A stretch of 64,000 bases of DNA from Proteus vulgaris (GTDB lineage Bacteria > Pseudomonadota > Gammaproteobacteria > Enterobacterales > Enterobacteriaceae), in NCBI RefSeq assembly GCF_023100685.1, contig NZ_CP090064.1:744001-808000 (forward strand), in the 5' to 3' direction. The stretch's first letter is position 1. Every line of letters begins with the position of its first letter. Under the pieces are notes generated by a model. That model saw nothing but the letters and a program-made list of their open reading frames with translations, had not been told where the DNA came from and searched no databases. This document shows positions 10,714-19,721 of the stretch, piece after piece. Position numbers and translations under genes: made by a program.

Positions 10714-11697
10714 ATGCCTTGTGGTGAATTCTCCCTTATCAAACAATATTTCACGTCACAGCCTGTAAAACGAAAAGACGTAAGTACAGGTATTGGTGAT
10801 GACTGCGCAATATTGACAGTACCCGAAAAGCAGCAAGTTGCGATTAGTACCGATACTTTAGTCAGTGGCATTCACTTCCTTCCTTCTATCTCACCTGAAG
10901 ACTTAGCCTATAAAGCGCTAGCTGTAAATATTAGTGATTTAGCCGCTGTGGGCGCTGATCCTTCTTGGGCATCTCTGGCATTAACATTACCTGATACAAA
11001 CAGTGAATGGCTTGAGGCTTTTAGTCGTTCTTTCTTTGCATTAGCAGATTATTATGCAATCCAGTTAATTGGCGGTGATACGACTCGTGGACCTTTAAGT
11101 TTAACAATCACAATACAAGGACTAGTTCCTCAAGGAACGGCATTATTACGTTCAGGTGCTAAAATAGGTGATTGGATTTACGTTACTGGATTTTTAGGTG
11201 ATAGTGCAGCAGGGCTTGCCGTCCTACAAAATAGATTACAACCAGCAGAAAAAGAACATAGCGATTATTTTGTCGCAAGGCATTTGCGTCCTCAGCCTCG
11301 TTTATTACAAGGCCAAGCATTGCGCCATTTAGCAACATCTGCGATTGATATTTCTGATGGACTTATTTCTGATTTGAACCATATTCTTACGGCAAGTGGT
11401 TGTGGTGCGCGCTTAAATTTAGACGCATTACCTTACTCACCAGCGATGAAAGCGGAAGTAAGCGAAGAACAAGCGGAGATTTGGGCATTAAGTGGCGGTG
11501 AAGATTACGAATTATGCTTTACGGTACCTGAAATCAACCGTGGCGCGCTAGAGATTGCATTAGCGCATACTGGAGCCGATTTTCATTGTATTGGGCAAAT
11601 TATGCCGATTGCTGAAGGGATCCGTTACTTACGTGATGGTAAAGATGTACACCCTAATCTTAAAGGGTTTGATCACTTTAGTGATGCTAACGAGTAA
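10714..11697 (+). CDS. thiL: Thiamine-monophosphate kinase ThiL
   Basis: ThiL phosphorylates thiamine monophosphate to thiamine pyrophosphate, the active cofactor. The 327-residue protein begins [14 protein letters not shown] prefer the ATG at 10714 over the in-frame TTG two codons upstream because it matches E. coli ThiL and has TAGGAAA in position. Motifs include GIGDDCAIL near residue 25, [11 protein letters not shown] near 45, [14 protein letters not shown] near 120 and [10 protein letters not shown] near 210. In E. coli the next gene is pgpA, which starts overlapping thiL; here no pgpA follows. Confidence 0.96.
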   Translation: MPCGEFSLIKQYFTSQPVKRKDVSTGIGDDCAILTVPEKQQVAISTDTLVSGIHFLPSISPEDLAYKALAVNISDLAAVGADPSWASLALTLPDTNSEWLEAFSRSFFALADYYAIQLIGGDTTRGPLSLTITIQGLVPQGTALLRSGAKIGDWIYVTGFLGDSAAGLAVLQNRLQPAEKEHSDYFVARHLRPQPRLLQGQALRHLATSAIDISDGLISDLNHILTASGCGARLNLDALPYSPAMKAEVSEEQAEIWALSGGEDYELCFTVPEINRGALEIALAHTGADFHCIGQIMPIAEGIRYLRDGKDVHPNLKGFDHFSDANE

Positions 11698-11710
11698 CCT
11701 TACTTTAATC

Positions 11711-11734
11711 AAAAGGCGCTTTATTAGCGCCTTT
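11711..11734. terminator. Hairpin terminator between thiL and yjdM
   Basis: AAAGGCGCT-TTATT-AGCGCCTTT is a perfect 9-bp stem between two convergent genes. T-rich tracts are short on both strands, so it is a modest bidirectional terminator. Confidence 0.65.
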
Positions 11735-11791
11735 GATGATCTTGATAATATCTAAATTTATATTTAAAAAGATTATTAATAATCTCTTATT

Positions 11792-12127
11792 TTAGTTCTT
11801 TTTCACAAATTCAGATTTCAACTTCATTGGCCCAAAGCCATCAATTTTACAATCAATATTATGGTCGCCTTCCACTAAACGGATACCTTTTACTTTAGTA
11901 CCGATTTTTAGCATGGTTGAGCTACCTTTAACTTTTAGATCTTTAATCACGGTTACTGAATCACCATCAGCTAATAAATTGCCGTTAGCATCTTTAACGA
12001 TTAGCTCATCGGTATCAACGACAGGTTCAGCATCGTTCCACTCGTGCGCACATTCAGGGCAAACATACATTGCACCATCTTCATAGGTGTATTCTGAATT
12101 GCACTTAGGACAAGAAGGTAATGACAT
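11792..12127 (-). CDS. yjdM: PhnA/YjdM-type zinc-ribbon protein
   Basis: The 111-residue protein closely matches E. coli YjdM (formerly PhnA). It has an N-terminal zinc ribbon, CPKC near residue 6 and CPEC near 23, then a small beta-rich domain with [18 protein letters not shown] and the C-terminal [16 protein letters not shown]. Despite the old name it is not part of the phosphonate C-P lyase, and its cellular role is not settled. The start ATG at 12127 matches the family; the open frame extends eight codons further upstream without homology. It stands alone, convergent with thiL, in the position where E. coli has pgpA. Confidence 0.95.
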   Translation of the reverse strand: MSLPSCPKCNSEYTYEDGAMYVCPECAHEWNDAEPVVDTDELIVKDANGNLLADGDSVTVIKDLKVKGSSTMLKIGTKVKGIRLVEGDHNIDCKIDGFGPMKLKSEFVKKN

Positions 12128-12450
12128 AATAATACTCTCAAATTTTATCAAAATGGGAAGTGATTAATCGTCAAAATGAGGATAACACTTGCCCCATAAA
12201 TTAAAGGACACATTATCGTTTAAGCATGAAAAATTTAAAGTAATGCCCTAAATGATCTGGCATCAGATAATGCGAAAGGGCGATAGTATAATGGATTTGA
12301 TGGAAATTTGCACCTTTCATAGGTTATGACGTAAGAAGTGAGAAAAAGTAGGCTAGATATAGAGAGTTAAATAGAAAATAAATATAAATAAAAGTAGTTT
12401 TAAATATTACTTAACTTTATGATATTAAAGTGATAGTTTGATAAATATAA

Positions 12451-12485
12451 CTAAAAATAAATGCCCTCATCTTAAAAGAGAGCAT
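12451..12485 (-). terminator. Candidate terminator downstream of vapC
   Basis: On the minus strand the arms ATGCTCTC and GAGGGCAT (one mismatch) are followed by TTATTTTT. It lies about 80 bases past the vapC stop, beyond the distal rbsR-end repeat. The rest of the gap 12152-12533 is A+T-rich and I see no gene in it. Confidence 0.45.
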
Positions 12486-12533
12486 CATTATTAATAGTGT
12501 TAATCTTCTTGTTATTATTTGACAAAATAACTC

Positions 12534-12558
12534 ACCGAGCCACGCTCTATAAGTTTGG
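12534..12558. repeat. 25-bp direct repeat, distal copy of the rbsR 3' end
   Basis: These 25 bases are identical to 13344-13368, inside the last codons of rbsR. On the minus strand they encode KLIERGSV in the same frame, followed here by SYFVK and a stop. The copy begins eight bases after the vapC stop codon. Confidence 0.9.
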
Positions 12559-12566
12559 TATTTGAG

Positions 12567-12971
12567 TTAATGATGAGTCCAATCTTCAATCCTTAAACCA
12601 TCAACTCTCTCAAACTCTTTGGTATTATTTGTAACGACGATTAATCCTTTGCTTCTGGCATGTGCTGCTATATGCAAGTCATTATCACCAATGCGTTTAC
12701 CTTGCTTTTCGAGTGTTGCTCTTATATCACCATAGTGAAAGGCTGCAAGTTCGTCATAAGGTAAAACATTTAGTCTAGAAACGAAATCATTAACAGTAGC
12801 TAAATTTTTTGCTGAATTTGAGCTTTTTTCAGCACCATATAGTAGTTCAGCAAGTGTTATTGTTGAAATAGCTAGCTGTTCAACATACTGATTAAATTTT
12901 GGTAACAGAAATTCAGGTCTACGTTTAATTGTAAATATAACAATATTCGTATCTAGCAGATATTTAATCAT
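12567..12971 (-). CDS. vapC: VapC-type PIN-domain toxin ribonuclease
   Basis: VapC toxins are Mg-dependent ribonucleases; the enteric plasmid member MvpA cleaves initiator tRNA. The 134-residue protein has the PIN-domain acidic residues D7 (LLDTN), E42 (TLAELLYG) and D98 (GDNDLHIAAHA), then TNNTKEF near residue 114. The whole sequence resembles Shigella MvpA/VapC, including ELLYGAEKS and the ending RIEDW. I start at the ATG at 12971, which overlaps the vapB stop codon by eight bases and so suggests translational coupling. Its neighbour vapB is the cognate antitoxin. All catalytic acids are present, so it should be active unless bound. Confidence 0.93.
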   Translation of the reverse strand: MIKYLLDTNIVIFTIKRRPEFLLPKFNQYVEQLAISTITLAELLYGAEKSSNSAKNLATVNDFVSRLNVLPYDELAAFHYGDIRATLEKQGKRIGDNDLHIAAHARSKGLIVVTNNTKEFERVDGLRIEDWTHH

Positions 12972-13206
12972 CAAAGGATTCTCTTTCGCTTGTGACTTGA
13001 TCTGGTCTTTCAGATAAAAAATCATCTGTTACAGACTTTTCAGATAAGAAAAAGCTATCCCATGCATTCTGTATCGGTGTGATAATTCTCTCTTTTCCTT
13101 TTACACGAACCACAACGTCTTTTACATCATCAGGAAAACGAGTATCAGCAGGTAAACGAACATTTTGTGTTCTATTGCTCATAAATACTTTGCCATGCTG
13201 GATCAT
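12964..13206 (-). CDS. vapB: VapB-type antitoxin
   Basis: VapB neutralises VapC through its C-terminal tail and represses the pair through an N-terminal AbrB-like swapped-hairpin DNA-binding domain. The 80-residue protein shows MSNRTQNVRLPADTRFP at residues 9-25 and ERIITP near 39, the pattern of the enteric VapB/MvpT antitoxins. The C-terminus (DQVTSERESFDD) resembles the toxin-binding end of those proteins. A strong GGAGG lies eight bases before the ATG. It overlaps vapC by eight bases. A perfect inverted repeat just upstream is the likely autoregulatory operator. Confidence 0.93.
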   Translation of the reverse strand: MIQHGKVFMSNRTQNVRLPADTRFPDDVKDVVVRVKGKERIITPIQNAWDSFFLSEKSVTDDFLSERPDQVTSERESFDD

Positions 13207-13226
13207 AATGATAGCCTCCTTTCAAT

Positions 13227-13257
13227 AACTGCTATATAGCATAAGTATATAGCAGTT
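13227..13257. promoter_or_regulatory. Candidate VapB/VapBC operator
   Basis: The arms AACTGCTATATA and TATATAGCAGTT are perfect 12-bp inverted repeats separated by seven bases. The element starts 21 bases upstream of the vapB ATG, where VapB-VapC complexes usually bind. The left arm also contains the palindrome GCTATATAGC. Confidence 0.8.
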
Positions 13258-13324
13258 TAGAAAGGATACCAAATGAGTTGTATAAAATCTATACGAAAAG
13301 TTTTAACTCATTAATGTTAATAGA

Positions 13325-14332
13325 TTATTTTTTATTTTCTATTACCGAGCCACGCTCTATAAGTTTGGGAGTAAGAACCAAAACATTGTCATCAGCATCG
13401 ATATTTTCCATACGATGTAATAATTGGCTGACAGCCAGTTTACCCAATTCATCTTTGGGTTGGTGGATAGTAGAAAGAGGAGGGATCATATAAGAGGCTA
13501 GATCTATATCATCATAGCCCATCACTGAGATATCATCAGGTACACGCAAACCTTTTTGATAAATAGCTTGATAAGCACCAACTGCCATTGCGTCATTACA
13601 GGTAAAAACCGCTTGTGGTAAGACAGAATGTGAGAGTAATTTTTGCATTGCGCTAAATCCACCAGCAAATTCAAAATCACTGGTTAACACAAACTCTTCT
13701 CGAATAGCGAGTCCTGCTTTTTGCATCGCATTGTAATAGCCTTGCAAACGATGTTTTGCTGGGAGTTTATCTTGTGGACCTGCAATACAGGCAATTTCAG
13801 TAAAGCCTTTTTCAATCAGATAATTGGTAGCAATTTCTCCCCCAAGCAGGGAGTTATCTTGAATAATATCTCCACCATATTCAAATGGGGACCAATCCAT
13901 CATGACCATAGGCAAACGAGGATAACGATTTAGCACTTCATGAGAGGGCGCTCTGGCTTCCGTACACATCAACAATAGGCCATCAACACGCTTTTGTAGC
14001 AAGGTTTCAAGGCTACTATCCATTCGTTCATAATCACCTTCGGTATTACATAGAATCAAACTATAGCCTTTTTCATAACAACTGCGTTCAACACCCCGCA
14101 CAACCTCGGCATAAAAAGGGTTGCTACTTGCTGTTACTAACATACCAATGGTGTGAGTACAGTTCATTTTTAAACTGCGTGCTAAAGCAGAAGGGGCGTA
14201 ATTTAGGGTTTGAATAGCATCATTAACCTTTTTACGGATCCCTTCACTGACATAACGATTGTTATTGATAACGTGAGAGACTGTTGATGTTGAAACGCCC
14301 GCTAAACGGGCGACATCTTTCATTGTTGCCAA
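13325..14332 (-). CDS. rbsR: Ribose operon repressor RbsR
   Basis: RbsR is a LacI/GalR-family repressor released from DNA by ribose. The 335-residue protein has an N-terminal helix-turn-helix and hinge ([36 protein letters not shown] near residues 45-57) and a periplasmic-binding-protein-like sensor domain with [14 protein letters not shown] and [21 protein letters not shown]. It is the last gene of the rbs operon and lies four bases after rbsK. Residues encoded by 13344-13368 recur as an isolated 25-bp copy 810 bp away, beyond vapBC, so the 3' end may be an insertion site. Confidence 0.96.
   Translation of the reverse strand: MATMKDVARLAGVSTSTVSHVINNNRYVSEGIRKKVNDAIQTLNYAPSALARSLKMNCTHTIGMLVTASSNPFYAEVVRGVERSCYEKGYSLILCNTEGDYERMDSSLETLLQKRVDGLLLMCTEARAPSHEVLNRYPRLPMVMMDWSPFEYGGDIIQDNSLLGGEIATNYLIEKGFTEIACIAGPQDKLPAKHRLQGYYNAMQKAGLAIREEFVLTSDFEFAGGFSAMQKLLSHSVLPQAVFTCNDAMAVGAYQAIYQKGLRVPDDISVMGYDDIDLASYMIPPLSTIHQPKDELGKLAVSQLLHRMENIDADDNVLVLTPKLIERGSVIENKK
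13344..13368. repeat. 25-bp direct repeat, copy within rbsR
   Basis: This copy lies inside the rbsR coding end and is identical to 12534-12558. The two copies are offset by exactly 810 bp and enclose vapBC with its operator. No recombinase gene is found between them. Confidence 0.9.
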
Positions 14333-14336
14333 AGTA

Positions 14337-15263
14337 CTATGCTCGCTCTGCTAAAAATGATTCGATTTCATGACGCCAAGGGACTGAAGATTGCGCACCA
14401 TGACGTGTAACTGCAATGGCAGCCGCTGCATGGGCAAAACGAATAGCCTCAACAGAAGGTTTGCCTTCTAATATTGCTGTGACAAATGCACCGTTAAATG
14501 TATCACCTGCGGCAATGGTATCAACAGCATCGACACGAAATCCAGGAATTATCATCCCTTTTCCTTGCTCACTAAACCATACACCACGGCTACCTAAAGT
14601 GATAAGCACTTGTTTGATACCTTTACGATGTAAAATATCGGCTGCTTTTGCAGCACCCGCTTCATCATGCACAGAAACGCCAGTTAATATTTCGGCTTCT
14701 GTCTCATTTGGGGTGATAACATCAATAAAATTCAGAAATTCATCAGATAAAGGTTGAGCTGGAGCTGGGTTTAAAATAACTTTTGTATGATGTGATTTTG
14801 CCAGTTTAGCTGCTTCAAATACGGTATCTAACGGTGATTCTAACTGCATTAATAAGGCATCAGCGTGTTCAATAACATGATGATATTGCTCAAGATGTAT
14901 AGGTGTTAGTGCGCCGTTAGCACCTGCAATGATGCTAATTACGTTTTCACCTTGCTCATTAACAAGGATCATCGCAACACCTGTTGGTGTTTGCGGAATA
15001 ATACTAATTGCATCAATATGAATATTATCTGTTTTAAATTGTGAGATTATCTCACTGCCAATCGCATCATCACCGACACAAGCAATAAAGGTAATATCGG
15101 CGCCACTGCGACCACAAGCAACAGCTTGGTTTGCACCTTTACCACCAAAGGCTATTTTGTATTGATGACCAATAATGGTTTCACCTGGTTTTGGAAATTT
15201 TGAAATATTCATAATGTGGTCAACATTAATGCTACCTAGAACAGCAAGGCGAGGTGTTGTCAT
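14337..15263 (-). CDS. rbsK: Ribokinase RbsK
   Basis: Ribokinase phosphorylates D-ribose to ribose 5-phosphate with ATP in the cytoplasm. The 308-residue PfkB-family protein shows the N-terminal signature [17 protein letters not shown] near residue 38, LLMQLESPL near 135, NPAPA near 165, and the catalytic signature [14 protein letters not shown] near residue 247, with the aspartate base in GDTF. It is cistron five of rbsDACBKR. A perfect hairpin separates it from rbsB, which probably lowers its expression relative to the binding protein. Confidence 0.97.
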   Translation of the reverse strand: MTTPRLAVLGSINVDHIMNISKFPKPGETIIGHQYKIAFGGKGANQAVACGRSGADITFIACVGDDAIGSEIISQFKTDNIHIDAISIIPQTPTGVAMILVNEQGENVISIIAGANGALTPIHLEQYHHVIEHADALLMQLESPLDTVFEAAKLAKSHHTKVILNPAPAQPLSDEFLNFIDVITPNETEAEILTGVSVHDEAGAAKAADILHRKGIKQVLITLGSRGVWFSEQGKGMIIPGFRVDAVDTIAAGDTFNGAFVTAILEGKPSVEAIRFAHAAAAIAVTRHGAQSSVPWRHEIESFLAERA

Positions 15264-15305
15264 AGCCTTTATCCTTGTGAAAACGTGTTTTAATGATCAA
15301 AGCCA

Positions 15306-15329
15306 CCACGGAGCAACATCACTCCGTGG
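15306..15329 (-). other. Intercistronic hairpin between rbsB and rbsK
   Basis: The arms CCACGGAG and CTCCGTGG form a perfect 8-bp stem around an eight-base loop, ten bases past the rbsB stop. The T run is short, so it resembles the 3'-protective or attenuating hairpins found after binding-protein genes in sugar operons. Confidence 0.7.
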
Positions 15330-15338
15330 CATTTGTTG

Positions 15339-16229
15339 TTATTTTTTAATAACTAACTCAAGTTCGACTGGGATTGTTGCATCCACTTTTTCGCCTTTGA
15401 GAATTTTATCTGCAGTTTGGATGCCGATAATACCAATTTGGTCTGGGCGTTGAGCAATGGTTGCGCCTAACATGCCACGGTTTACCGCTTTGATCCCATC
15501 ATCTGTACCATCGAAACCAATCACTAATACATCGCTACGACCCGCGGTTTGCAATGCACGTAATGCACCTAATGCCATTTCATCATTTTGTGCAAAAACA
15601 GCTTGAACCGCAGGATAAGCAGTTAATAGATTTTGCATCACGTTAAGACCTTTTGTGCGGTCAAAATCAGCAGGTTGGCTGGCAAGTATATTCAGTTTGT
15701 GAGCATCAACCGCTTGTTTAAAACCTTCACCACGTTCACGAGATGCAGAGGTTCCAGTGATCCCTTCTAGTTGAATAACTTTGGCATCATTGGCCACTTT
15801 TTCAGCAATATAGTCACCCGCCATTTTACCACCAAGGCGGTTATCAGAAGCAACATGGCTGACAACTTCACCTTTGTTTGCAACACGATCTAAGGTGATA
15901 ACTGGGATCTTAGCTTTATTCGCTAAAATAACCGCATTACCTACAGCATCTGAGTCTGTTGGGTTAATGAGCATTAAGCGTGTGCCTTTTACGGTTAAAT
16001 CTTGCACGTTAGCAAGCTCTTTAGCTGGGTTATCCATCGAGTCAAGCACAACTAAATCGTAACCTAAACGATTTGCTTCTTTCTGTGCACTGTCTTTCAT
16101 GGTGACAAAGAATGGATTATTGAGTGTAGAGATAACAAGTGCGATAGATTCTTTTGCAAACGCGTTAGCGCTGATTGTGGCACTTAACGCAACAACAGAA
16201 AGAAGTGTCGCCATTTTTTTGAGTTTCAT
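15339..16229 (-). CDS. rbsB: Ribose ABC transporter periplasmic binding protein RbsB
   Basis: RbsB captures ribose in the periplasm and delivers it to RbsC. The 296-residue precursor has a signal peptide of about 25 residues ending ANAFA before KESIALV. The mature part is a type I sugar-binding protein with [45 protein letters not shown] and [14 protein letters not shown]. Length matches the E. coli protein. It follows rbsC by about 40 bases and precedes a hairpin. Confidence 0.97.
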   Translation of the reverse strand: MKLKKMATLLSVVALSATISANAFAKESIALVISTLNNPFFVTMKDSAQKEANRLGYDLVVLDSMDNPAKELANVQDLTVKGTRLMLINPTDSDAVGNAVILANKAKIPVITLDRVANKGEVVSHVASDNRLGGKMAGDYIAEKVANDAKVIQLEGITGTSASRERGEGFKQAVDAHKLNILASQPADFDRTKGLNVMQNLLTAYPAVQAVFAQNDEMALGALRALQTAGRSDVLVIGFDGTDDGIKAVNRGMLGATIAQRPDQIGIIGIQTADKILKGEKVDATIPVELELVIKK

Positions 16230-16271
16230 AATATAAGTTCCTGTCGGGGTTCGGATTAAGAGAATAGAGAG

Positions 16272-17237
16272 TTATTTTTTGTTATCTACCAAAACAGCAA
16301 GTAAGATGACCACCGCTTTTACTATCATTTGATAGTTTGATGATATTCCTAATAAATTCAGTGCGTTATTTAAGAAGCCTAGAATAAGTGCACCAATTAA
16401 CGTACCGATAATACGGCCTTTACCACCCGCAAGGCTGGTACCACCCAGAACAACCGCAGCAATGGCATCTAACTCATAACCATTACCAGCCATCGGTTGT
16501 GCTGATGAAAGGCGAGCAACTTCAATTACGCTAGCAAGGGCAGCTAACAAACCACACAGTGCATAAACAATAATTTTTATTTTATCGACGCTAATACCAG
16601 ATAAACGTGTTGCTGATTCATTTCCCCCAAGCGCATAAATATAACGACCTAAACGGGTGTGATGTAATAAATACCATGCACTTAAAAAGACAATCATCAT
16701 GAGCCAGATTGGAGTTGGGATCCCAAATGGACGACCAATACCAAACCAGCTAAAGAGATCGGCATTATCGCTAAATCCAGTATTAATTGGGCTGCCGTCG
16801 GTATAAACACGGGTAACACCGCGCAGTAATAACATCATGACTAATGTAGCAATAAAGGCTTGAACTTTACCTTTTGCCACGATAATCCCTGTTACACCAC
16901 CAATAGCTGCACCAAGTGCTAATGCACCGATAACCGCAACAAGGGCATTAATATCAGCGCCAACCATAGAAGCAGCAACAGCACCGGTTAATGCAAGCAA
17001 TGAACCAACAGATAAGTCGATACCAGAGGTTAAAATGACCAGCGTCATGCCAACCGCCATAATGGCGTTAACCGATGTTTGCTGAAGAATGTTGAATATA
17101 TTGTTTAAGGTAAAGAAATTAGGGCTGAGTGTGGAAACGACAACAATCAGAAGTAGTAATGCTATCAGTGATTTTTGCTCTAATAGCCATGCTTTTGAAA
17201 ACCAACGTTTTGACGCTGGAATTGAATTCGTGCTCAT
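16272..17237 (-). CDS. rbsC: Ribose ABC transporter permease RbsC
   Basis: RbsC forms the dimeric membrane channel of the ribose importer. The 321-residue protein is hydrophobic with eight to ten membrane helices. It contains GMTLVILTSGIDLSVGSLLALTG near residue 62 and the cytoplasmic coupling region YALGGNESATRLSGISVDKIK near residue 200, typical of the BPD_transp_2 family. It begins one base after the rbsA stop region, so the two are tightly coupled. Confidence 0.97.
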   Translation of the reverse strand: MSTNSIPASKRWFSKAWLLEQKSLIALLLLIVVVSTLSPNFFTLNNIFNILQQTSVNAIMAVGMTLVILTSGIDLSVGSLLALTGAVAASMVGADINALVAVIGALALGAAIGGVTGIIVAKGKVQAFIATLVMMLLLRGVTRVYTDGSPINTGFSDNADLFSWFGIGRPFGIPTPIWLMMIVFLSAWYLLHHTRLGRYIYALGGNESATRLSGISVDKIKIIVYALCGLLAALASVIEVARLSSAQPMAGNGYELDAIAAVVLGGTSLAGGKGRIIGTLIGALILGFLNNALNLLGISSNYQMIVKAVVILLAVLVDNKK

Positions 17238-17238
17238 A

Positions 17239-18747
17239 TCAAACTCCTACCTTAGCGTCATATTGTTTACCAACAGCGGCTGCCATTAGCATTTCTTGTG
17301 TGACATTGTGAGCTGAAAACTCACCGCTAATACGACCTTCATGCATCACCAAAATACGGTCACTCATTCCCATTACCTCAGGCATTTCAGAAGAAATTAA
17401 TATGATGCTTAATCCTTCTTGTTTAAATTTATTAATTAGCTGATAAATTTCTTTTTTAGCACCAACGTCTACACCACGAGTGGGTTCATCAAGAATAAGC
17501 ACTTTAGGGCGAGTCATCAGGCCTCTTGCGATAGCCACTTTTTGTTGATTTCCCCCTGATAAAAAGCCAATTGTTTGATCCATTGAAGGGGTTTTTATAT
17601 TGAATAATTTAATAAAATCACCGACAGTGAGTTGCTCTTCTTTATGATTGAGTACTCCCATGCCACGGCTAAAATAACGAAGTGCGGTCAGTGACATATT
17701 TTCTTTCACTGACATACCTAGCACTAAGCCATCTCGTTTTCTGTCTTCAGAGATATAAACAATGCCGTGTTCCAATCCTTCAACCGGTTTTTTGATTTGG
17801 CAGGGTTTGCCATCTAGCTCTACGGTGCCATTGGTTTTGGGTAATGCGCCGTAGATAATTTTCATTAATTCTGTACGACCAGCACCCATTAAACCTGAAA
17901 TACCGAGAATTTCACTTTCATGTAATGAGAAACTGACATCGTGAACATCTTCACCACTGAGGTTAATGACATTGAGTTTGGTTTTGCCTTGGGGGATGTT
18001 GATACGAGGATATTGGTCTTCTAACTTACGGCCAACCATCATTTCAATGAGCGTATCTTCTTGTAATGTGCTAACGGGTTTTTCACCAATAAATTGACCA
18101 TCTCGAAGTACGGTCACGTCATCGCAAATCTCAAAGATCTCTTTTAAGCGATGTGAGATATAAACAATGCCACAACCTTGATCTCTTAGTTCTCGAATAA
18201 CACTAAATAGCGATTCCGTTTCGGTGTCAGTTAATGCATCCGTTGGCTCATCCATAATAATCACTTTGGAACCAAAACTAAGTACCTTGGCAATTTCTAC
18301 CATTTGCTGATCACCAATCGATAATTCAGACACTAAACGGTGACTGCTGTATGCAAGGTTTAATCGGGCTAATAACTTATCAGCCTCTGCATACATTTTC
18401 TTCCAATCAATGGCGCCAAAAGCACGCGTAAACTCACGACCTAGGAAGATATTTTCTGCAATGGTTAATTCAGGAATAAGGTTAAGCTCTTGGTGAATAA
18501 TGCCTATTCCTGCTTCTTGGGAAGATTTGGGGCCATTAAAAGCACAACTTTCACCTTGATAAATTACCTCGCCAGCATCTTTTTTATAAATGCCAGTAAG
18601 TACTTTCATCAGCGTTGATTTGCCAGCACCATTTTCACCCACTAAGGCCATCACTCGACCGGGATAAATGCGCAATGTAGCGCCTGATAGTGCTTTTACA
18701 CCCGGGAATGACTTATCAATATCTTTAAGTTCGAGTAAAGGTTTCAT
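17239..18747 (-). CDS. rbsA: Ribose ABC transporter ATP-binding protein RbsA
   Basis: RbsA couples ATP hydrolysis to ribose import. The 502-residue protein has two ABC cassettes. The first has the Walker A motif GENGAGKST near residue 37, a signature LSIGDQQM near 141 and Walker [12 protein letters not shown] near 161. The second has the degenerate Walker [10 protein letters not shown] near residue 288 and an intact signature LSGGNQQK near 398 with [13 protein letters not shown] degenerate second site is normal for this family. It lies seven bases after rbsD. Confidence 0.97.
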   Translation of the reverse strand: MKPLLELKDIDKSFPGVKALSGATLRIYPGRVMALVGENGAGKSTLMKVLTGIYKKDAGEVIYQGESCAFNGPKSSQEAGIGIIHQELNLIPELTIAENIFLGREFTRAFGAIDWKKMYAEADKLLARLNLAYSSHRLVSELSIGDQQMVEIAKVLSFGSKVIIMDEPTDALTDTETESLFSVIRELRDQGCGIVYISHRLKEIFEICDDVTVLRDGQFIGEKPVSTLQEDTLIEMMVGRKLEDQYPRINIPQGKTKLNVINLSGEDVHDVSFSLHESEILGISGLMGAGRTELMKIIYGALPKTNGTVELDGKPCQIKKPVEGLEHGIVYISEDRKRDGLVLGMSVKENMSLTALRYFSRGMGVLNHKEEQLTVGDFIKLFNIKTPSMDQTIGFLSGGNQQKVAIARGLMTRPKVLILDEPTRGVDVGAKKEIYQLINKFKQEGLSIILISSEMPEVMGMSDRILVMHEGRISGEFSAHNVTQEMLMAAAVGKQYDAKVGV

Positions 18748-18754
18748 ATTGTCC

Positions 18755-19174
18755 TCAGAAAGTCACACCAGAAAACAACACAATATTGGCATAAGGTGTA
18801 CATTCACCTGTTCTAATAACAGCTTTATTTTCAGTAAGTTGTTTTTTGAATGCTTCATGTGAAACATACATTATTTGAATGGGTTTCTTCTGTTCTTGCT
18901 CTAATAAATAGAGGTAAGAGACTATCTCATTAAAAAGGAGGGGATTAATGGTCTTAATTTCTTCCGCCAGCATCACTGCTTCAACTTGCATTTCATGAGT
19001 GATTGTTTGCAATACTGACATAAAGTCAGGAATACCCTGTGTTAGAGCGAGATCAATACGTTCAACAGAAGAGGGAATGGGTAATCCGGCATCTGCAATA
19101 GTGATTTTGTCAGTGTGTCCTAAACGTGAAATTACGCTAGAAATAGGACTATTTAGTAATACGCCTTTTTTCAT
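18755..19174 (-). CDS. rbsD: D-ribose pyranase RbsD
   Basis: RbsD interconverts the beta-pyranose and beta-furanose forms of ribose, giving the furanose used by ribokinase. The 139-residue product equals E. coli RbsD in length and shows [22 protein letters not shown] with the catalytic histidine near residue 20, DAGLPIP near 28, and the C-terminal [24 protein letters not shown] lies just before the ATG. It is the first gene of rbsDACBKR, with the RbsR operators directly upstream. Confidence 0.97.
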   Translation of the reverse strand: MKKGVLLNSPISSVISRLGHTDKITIADAGLPIPSSVERIDLALTQGIPDFMSVLQTITHEMQVEAVMLAEEIKTINPLLFNEIVSYLYLLEQEQKKPIQIMYVSHEAFKKQLTENKAVIRTGECTPYANIVLFSGVTF

Positions 19175-19185
19175 ATTTCCTCCTC

Positions 19186-19201
19186 AGCGAAACGTTTCGC
19201 T
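19186..19201. promoter_or_regulatory. RbsR operator, promoter-proximal
   Basis: AGCGAAACGTTTCGCT is a perfect 16-bp palindrome of the LacI/GalR type with the central CG step. It sits between the predicted rbs -10 box and the rbsD ribosome-binding site and matches the known E. coli RbsR operator core. Confidence 0.88.
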
Positions 19202-19207
19202 ACTTAT

Positions 19208-19235
19208 ATAGTAGAAAAGAAAAGGGGGAAAACAA
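19208..19235 (-). promoter_or_regulatory. Candidate rbs operon promoter
   Basis: On the minus strand TTGTTT (19235-19230) and TACTAT (19213-19208) are spaced by 16 bases. The transcription start would fall inside or next to the proximal operator, consistent with direct repression. The rest of 19236-19469 shows only the second operator and no gene. Confidence 0.5.
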
Positions 19236-19264
19236 GTTTGATTTATTCAGATTGTGAGCATGAT

Positions 19265-19276
19265 CGAAACGTTTCG
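19265..19276. promoter_or_regulatory. Second RbsR-like operator
   Basis: CGAAACGTTTCG repeats the 12-bp core of the proximal operator, centred 77 bp further upstream. A TGTGA half-site of CRP type adjoins it at 19253-19257, though the other half is poor. Paired operators could support looping. Confidence 0.65.
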
Positions 19277-19469
19277 TTGACAAGCAAAAAGAAAGAAAAA
19301 TCTAACTGATTGAATAAATTAATGCTGAATGGATTCAATAAGAGAATGTTTTATTTGCAGTGATTTTCATAAAATATGAGTTATAGACGACATATTACAT
19401 AGAGGAGTTTGAGTAATAATAGTACTAGGTTTAATTTATTATTAAGTTTTCCTTATGCAAGGGGGCTGT

Positions 19470-19679
19470 ATGGGATGGATAATTGGTATTATTATTTTTT
19501 TTGCTTTGGTGTCCGCTATTTTTAAACCTAGCCATTGTGATGTTTGTAACCTTAGTTTTAAAAGGAAATATTACACATGGACTATCGATGGTAAAAAACA
19601 ACACTTATGCCCAAATTGTAATTCAAAAATGAATAAAAGAATTAGTAATCAAAGATTTAATAGTCGTTTTGGTAAGTGA
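19470..19679 (+). CDS. Small membrane-anchored zinc-ribbon protein, unknown function
   Basis: I do not recognise this 69-residue protein. It starts MGWIIGIIIFFALVSAIF, a single hydrophobic helix of about 17 residues, followed by CDVC near residue 25, a basic aromatic stretch (FKRKYYTWTIDGKKQ), CPNC near residue 47 and a basic tail rich in lysine, arginine and asparagine. The CxxC...CxxC spacing fits a small zinc ribbon. I prefer the ATG at 19470 because AAGGGGG lies eight bases before it; an upstream in-frame ATG at 19455 would add five residues. It stands alone between rbsD and dxs and ends at a shared terminator. Function cannot be assigned. Confidence 0.7.
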   Translation: MGWIIGIIIFFALVSAIFKPSHCDVCNLSFKRKYYTWTIDGKKQHLCPNCNSKMNKRISNQRFNSRFGK

Positions 19680-19690
19680 TTAGCATAGAA

Positions 19691-19715
19691 AAATGCCCGT
19701 TTAAAACGGGCATTT
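19691..19715. terminator. Bidirectional terminator between the zinc-ribbon ORF and dxs
   Basis: AAATGCCCGTTT and AAACGGGCATTT form a near-perfect stem whose A/T flanks give T runs on both strands. It lies between two convergent genes, six bases from the dxs stop. Confidence 0.85.
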
Positions 19716-19721
19716 AAGACG

